A DNA stretch of 9,599 bases from Gammaproteobacteria bacterium. Lineage in GTDB: Bacteria > Pseudomonadota > Gammaproteobacteria > Pseudomonadales > Pseudohongiellaceae. The stretch lies in contig PWQG01000154.1 of the NCBI GenBank assembly GCA_003556835.1, positions 1-9,599 on the forward strand, in the 5' to 3' direction. The position numbers and the translations under genes are program-made. The notes under the pieces are model-generated. The model ran no database searches. It saw only the letters and a program-made list of their open reading frames with translations, and was not told the DNA's origin. Numbering within the stretch: the first letter of the stretch is position 1; every line of letters starts with the position of its first letter. Of the stretch, positions 6,890 to 9,599 are shown in pieces.

Positions 6890-7590
6890 AGGTGTTGCTG
6901 TTGCGGCTTGAAGCCCCATTGATGGCTTTTGGTGGCGTCGCTATCGACAACATCGGCGGGACGGACCAACTGCCATCAGTGTCCCTGCTGACCGGGCTGC
7001 TGGGCAACGCGCTGGGCTACAAACGTAGTGAAGGGAGTCGCCTGCAAGCCTTGCAGGCCAGGTTGCGTTACGTCGTGCGAGCTGACCGCCCTGGTCAAAT
7101 CATGCAGGACTTTCAGACCGCCCAACTGGCCAAGGACGACAAAGCCTGGACAACACGCGGCGTACCAACAGGACGGGACGGCGGCGCGAAAACTTATGAA
7201 AGCCCGCACATCCGCTACCGCCAGTACCACGCAGACGCATCCGTCATGGTGGCTATCCACCTTGAACCGGAAAACGATCCACCGACTCCGTCCGAGTGTG
7301 CAGATGCGCTGAACACTCCAGCACGGCCACTTTTTATCGGCCGCAAGCCGTGTCTGCCCAGTGAACCGCTTTTGCTTGGCTTGGTCGAGGCGAACTCACT
7401 GATTGAGGCGCTGAAGCAAGTGCCGCTGAGTGATGCTCACGAATCGAGCAAAGTCTGGCTGTACCAAGCAAGCGACCATAGCGACAGCGGTGATCTGATT
7501 CGCTTGTCTGGTAGACGCGATTGGGCCAACGATGTTCACCAAGGCACTGAGTACTGGCAGCGCAGTTTATGGGAGATTGCACGTGAGTGA
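6886..7590 (+). CDS. cas5e: Cascade subunit Cas5e (CasD)
   Basis: Cas5e binds the 8-nt 5' handle of the crRNA at the foot of Cascade and contacts Cse1 and the first Cas7e. The protein has 234 aa, close to the usual 220-250. The N-terminal RAMP strand is KVLLLRLEAPLMAFGG (2-17). It is followed by PSVSLLTGLLGNALGYKR (30-47), DFQT (75-78), the SPHIRYRQYHADASVMVAI region (106-124) and PLFIGRKPCLPSEPLL (148-163), all recognisable counterparts of E. coli CasD. AFGG replaces the SWG often found after the first strand. The ATG overlaps the cas7e stop by 4 nt, with GAGGTGGGAG at 6869-6878 as ribosome binding site. Type I-E Cas5 is not the processing nuclease; that role belongs to Cas6e next door. Confidence 0.95.
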   Translation: MKVLLLRLEAPLMAFGGVAIDNIGGTDQLPSVSLLTGLLGNALGYKRSEGSRLQALQARLRYVVRADRPGQIMQDFQTAQLAKDDKAWTTRGVPTGRDGGAKTYESPHIRYRQYHADASVMVAIHLEPENDPPTPSECADALNTPARPLFIGRKPCLPSEPLLLGLVEANSLIEALKQVPLSDAHESSKVWLYQASDHSDSGDLIRLSGRRDWANDVHQGTEYWQRSLWEIARE

Positions 7591-8326
7591 ACTTTCACTG
7601 ATTCAGCTTGATCCGGACAGAGAAGCGTTTGGCCGCTGGGCAACCCTTCAGGAACGGCGCCTGGGGTTGAAGCCCACGGCTAGTGCTCCAGATGCCGGGT
7701 ATTCCTGGCACGCGCTTCTGACCGCGGCTTTCGGCGACATGGCTCCCCGACCTTTTGTCGACCGGCACAAGCTGCGCTCGAACTTCCTGCTGGGCTACAC
7801 ACAGGCTAAACCAGACCAACTGCAAGCGAAGTCCAATCTTGATGAACTCGGGCGGGCTGCCTTGGCACTGGATCGCATGAAAATGACGGTGATGCCCGAG
7901 GACTGGCGCGCCGGTCAGGTGCTTAGTTTTGAAGTTCGATGTCGCCCGATTGTGCGCACTCGCCGTTTCGCTCGCTCAGGCAAGATCGACGAAATGGACG
8001 CAGCGGTGCACGCGGCCACTGATAATCGGGAAGCCGACCGAGAGCAGGTCTATGTCGGATGGCTGGCAAAAGAACTGGGGCGCGAAAACGCTTGTCAGCT
8101 TCAGCAGGTCCAGATGACCAGTTTCCAACGGACACGCATACTCCGACGCAACCAGGGAAGCGAGCGTTCGCCGCAGCTGATCGAAGGCCCCGAGGCGTGG
8201 ATGGTCGGCCGTCTTGTTATTCAAGAGCCTTCCGCTTTCGCTGCGCTTTTGGCCCGGGGACTGGGCAGGCATCGCGCCTTCGGCTTTGGCTGTCTGATCG
8301 TCGCCCAGCCCGGGGTGCTGGACTAG
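7583..8326 (+). CDS. cas6e: crRNA-processing endoribonuclease Cas6e (CasE/Cse3)
   Basis: Cas6e cuts the array transcript at the 3' base of each repeat hairpin and stays bound to that hairpin in Cascade. The protein has 247 aa, somewhat longer than the 199 of E. coli. It begins SELSLIQLDPDREAFGRW, a typical first strand, and contains Tyr40 and His43 in GYSWHALLTAAF. The Y-x-x-H spacing matches the catalytic Tyr23 and His26 of the Thermus enzyme but lies about 17 residues later because of a longer N-terminal segment. The C-terminal glycine-rich loop is GLGRHRAFGFGCL (226-238). The GTG at 7583 is preferred because GGGAG (7571-7575) lies 7 nt upstream; it overlaps the cas5e stop by 8 nt. An upstream in-frame ATG at 7532 would add 17 residues that look like out-of-frame cas5e. 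Confidence 0.94.
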   Translation: MSELSLIQLDPDREAFGRWATLQERRLGLKPTASAPDAGYSWHALLTAAFGDMAPRPFVDRHKLRSNFLLGYTQAKPDQLQAKSNLDELGRAALALDRMKMTVMPEDWRAGQVLSFEVRCRPIVRTRRFARSGKIDEMDAAVHAATDNREADREQVYVGWLAKELGRENACQLQQVQMTSFQRTRILRRNQGSERSPQLIEGPEAWMVGRLVIQEPSAFAALLARGLGRHRAFGFGCLIVAQPGVLD

Positions 8327-8328
8327 GC

Positions 8329-9204
8329 GTGCTCAAGGGTCGCTTGGGACTTGAGAAAGCGCGGATCCCGCATGTCAATCGACACGGACTGCTCTGGCTG
8401 GATCGTGGCGCGCTGAGTGTGGAGGATGGTTGCTTGCGCTTTGTGACGGCGGGTGGCTCCTTGGATAAAGGGAGCTATAGGATCCCGCATCAGGCTGTCT
8501 CAATGATCCTGCTCGGCCCCGGTAGCACGGTAAGTCATGACGCCCTGCGCCTCCTTGCCCGCCACGGCACGCTGCTAGCTGCCGTCGGCGAAGACGGCGT
8601 GCGATGTTACACCGCGCCCCCGCTAGGCCCGGACCGGTCTGATTACGCTCGGCGCCAGGCCGAGCTTTGGGCGGACCCCAAGAAGCGCCTCGATATTGCC
8701 CGCCGCATGTACGCATGGCGACTTGGCGAAGTGCTTCCACATCGCGACATCGCCGTACTTCGCGGGATTGAGGGTGCGCGGATGAAGAAAACCTACACAG
8801 TACTGGCCAGCCAGTTCGGTATACGCTGGAAAGGTAGGCGCTACGACCGTAGCAAGCCAACCGCAGCCGATGACCCCAACCAGGCCATCAACCATGCTGC
8901 GACAGCCGTTCAGGCAGCCGCAACCATTGCAGTTGCCGCAGTTTCCGCGCTACCGCAACTGGGGTTTATTCATGAAGACTCCGATCAATCCTTCGTGCTG
9001 GATGTTGCCGACCTCTATCGTGATTCGGTCACCCTGCCAATCGCCTTCGCCGTGGCCAAGGAAGCAGAAAAGAATTTTCAGGACCCCATTGATCGTCTGG
9101 TCCGGAAGCGAGCCGCAAAGGAATTCCGGAAGCAAAAGCTCATTTCAGCCATGATTGATCGCATCAAAGACCTGTTAAGCGCACCGGAGCCGGCCAAAGA
9201 ATGA
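8329..9204 (+). CDS. cas1: CRISPR integrase Cas1 (type I-E)
   Basis: Cas1 is the metal-dependent integrase that, in a complex with Cas2, joins new protospacers to the leader-proximal repeat. The protein is 291 aa from the GTG at 8329. It matches E. coli Cas1 along its length: IPHQAVSMILLGPGSTVSHDA at 52-72 (core given here as VSMILLGPGSTVSHDA), VGEDGVRCY (86-94), and LRGIEGARMKKTY (144-156). The metal ligands are in place: Glu148 in GIEGAR, His215 in GFIHED, and Asp228 in DVADLY, with Asp225 three residues before it. The frame stays open far upstream (to about 8059), but that part is a shadow of cas6e. The chosen GTG lies 2 nt after the cas6e stop and has no good binding site of its own, so it probably depends on coupled translation. 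It overlaps cas2 by 4 nt. Confidence 0.96.
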   Translation: MLKGRLGLEKARIPHVNRHGLLWLDRGALSVEDGCLRFVTAGGSLDKGSYRIPHQAVSMILLGPGSTVSHDALRLLARHGTLLAAVGEDGVRCYTAPPLGPDRSDYARRQAELWADPKKRLDIARRMYAWRLGEVLPHRDIAVLRGIEGARMKKTYTVLASQFGIRWKGRRYDRSKPTAADDPNQAINHAATAVQAAATIAVAAVSALPQLGFIHEDSDQSFVLDVADLYRDSVTLPIAFAVAKEAEKNFQDPIDRLVRKRAAKEFRKQKLISAMIDRIKDLLSAPEPAKE

Positions 9205-9500
9205 GCATGACTTTGATCGTAACGCGTGATGTGGAAGATCGGTATCGGGGGTTCTTGCATTCAGTCATGCTCGAAATCGCACCCGGCGTCTACACCAGCC
9301 CGCGCATGACGAAAGCGGTCCGGGAAAGAATTTGGGATGTTCTTTCAGACTGGCACGGTCACCTTGGCAGGGGCTCAATCATCATGACCTGGCGGGATGC
9401 CGAGGCACCGGGCGGGCAGGGACTGCTTTACCTGGGAGAACCGTCGCGGGAATTGGTCGAAGTCGACGGCATGGTTCTCGTCCGACGAAACGTCGAATAG
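9201..9500 (+). CDS. cas2: CRISPR adaptation protein Cas2 (type I-E)
   Basis: Cas2e is the dimeric scaffold that holds two Cas1 dimers and sets spacer length; in type I-E its nuclease activity is not needed for integration. The protein has 99 aa, close to the usual 94-100. It shows the I-E form of the fold: LIVTRDVEDRYRGFL (5-19) as first strand and helix, MLEIAPGVYTSPRM (23-36), VRERIWDVL (40-48), GSIIMTWRD (58-66) and a final strand VDGMVLVRR (88-96). The N-terminus MSMTLIVT fits the family, so the ATG at 9201, overlapping the cas1 stop as ATGA, is chosen over the ATG at 9207. GGAG at 9186-9189 is a distant binding site. It is the last gene before the array. Confidence 0.95.
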   Translation: MSMTLIVTRDVEDRYRGFLHSVMLEIAPGVYTSPRMTKAVRERIWDVLSDWHGHLGRGSIIMTWRDAEAPGGQGLLYLGEPSRELVEVDGMVLVRRNVE

Positions 9501-9522
9501 CTGATCTTCTCGTCCAGATCAG
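9501..9522. repeat. Perfect 7-bp inverted repeat just after cas2
   Basis: CTGATCT (9501-9507) and AGATCAG (9516-9522) pair perfectly around an 8-nt loop, immediately after the cas2 TAG. No T-run follows, so it is a poor intrinsic terminator. It may instead be a protein-binding dyad in the leader. Confidence 0.5.
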
Positions 9523-9548
9523 ACCCGAATTCTTTGAAAATACATTAA

Positions 9549-9561
9549 GATCAGTATCTTG
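9549..9561 (+). promoter_or_regulatory. IHF-like binding site in the leader
   Basis: GATCAGTATCTTG fits the IHF consensus WATCARNNNNTTR at every defined position except the first, where G replaces A or T. It lies 10-22 nt upstream of the first repeat, the same zone in which IHF bends the E. coli I-E leader during spacer integration, and is preceded by an AT-rich stretch as expected for IHF sites. Confidence 0.55.
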
Positions 9562-9570
9562 CTCCATAGA

Positions 9571-9599
9571 GTCTCCCCCGCGCGAGCGGGGATGGTCCC
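9571..9599 (+). CRISPR. First repeat of a type I-E CRISPR array (array truncated by window)
   Basis: The final 29 nt have the length and form of an I-E repeat. It starts GTCTCCCCCG and ends GGATGGTCCC. CCCCGC (9576-9581) pairs with GCGGGG (9586-9591) around a GCGA loop of the GNRA type, the same stem as in the E. coli repeat. By analogy Cas6e should cut after 9591, leaving the 8-nt handle ATGGTCCC on each crRNA. The array is read in the same direction as the cas genes. Only one repeat is visible, so spacers and array length are unknown. Confidence 0.9.

Larger units (their letters stand above)
9501..9570 (+). promoter_or_regulatory. CRISPR leader
   Basis: The 70 nt between the cas2 stop and the first repeat are the visible leader, with an AT-rich second half (9529-9560). 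It contains an inverted repeat (9501-9522), a TTGAAA (9534-9539) that could be a -35 element with TATCTT (9555-9560) as a poorly spaced -10, and an IHF-like site (9549-9561). AGATCAG occurs at 9516-9522 and 9548-9554, with its complement CTGATCT at 9501-9507. In E. coli the leader provides both the array promoter and the IHF-bent docking site for Cas1-Cas2. Here the promoter could also lie inside cas2. Confidence 0.8.

Noticed and set aside
7532..7582. Upstream ATG for cas6e at 7532
   Set aside because: It adds 17 residues encoded inside cas5e; the GTG at 7583 has a proper binding site and gives the expected Cas6e start.
8059..8328. N-terminal extension of cas1 back to 8059
   Set aside because: It lies wholly within cas6e in another frame, and its sequence does not resemble the start of Cas1; the family N-terminus begins at about 8329.

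Overview
The window carries a complete, intact type I-E CRISPR-Cas operon on the + strand, running into the leader and first repeat of its CRISPR array. The gene order is the standard one: cas3, cse1 (cas8e), cse2 (cas11), cas7e, cas5e, cas6e, cas1, cas2, leader, repeat. Overall base composition is moderately GC-rich. The protein sequences and the 29-nt repeat resemble proteobacterial I-E systems, so a gammaproteobacterium is the likeliest host, but nothing in the window fixes genus or species.

Layout. Positions 2-79 are the last 25 codons of an unidentified upstream gene with a basic C-terminus. Positions 80-934 hold no convincing gene. They contain a cluster of three spaced 9-mers (240-269), several short perfect hairpins, one weak small ORF (667-828) and a 13-bp palindrome (862-874) in front of cas3. 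From 935 to 9500 the eight cas genes are packed on one strand. The only real gap is 70 nt between cas3 and cse1; the others are separated by -14 (overlap), +13, -4, -8, +2 and -4 nt. Half the genes (cas3, cse2, cas6e, cas1) start with GTG. A 70-nt leader (9501-9570) follows cas2, and a 29-nt repeat (9571-9599) ends exactly at the window edge, so no spacer is visible.

How it works together, from knowledge of the I-E family. Cse1, Cse2, Cas7e, Cas5e and Cas6e form Cascade. Cas6e cuts the array transcript at the repeat hairpin and Cascade carries the mature crRNA. Cse1 recognises the PAM and recruits Cas3, which nicks and unwinds the target with its HD nuclease and helicase. Cas1 and Cas2 insert new spacers at the leader-repeat junction. 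All catalytic motifs that I could check are present, so the system looks functional.

The most interesting unannotated signals are in the leader. A 13-nt sequence 10-22 nt upstream of the first repeat fits the IHF consensus at all but one specified position, and the 7-mer AGATCAG occurs three times (once inverted). I found no undescribed effector system; the novelty is at the level of regulatory and leader architecture and small ORFs.
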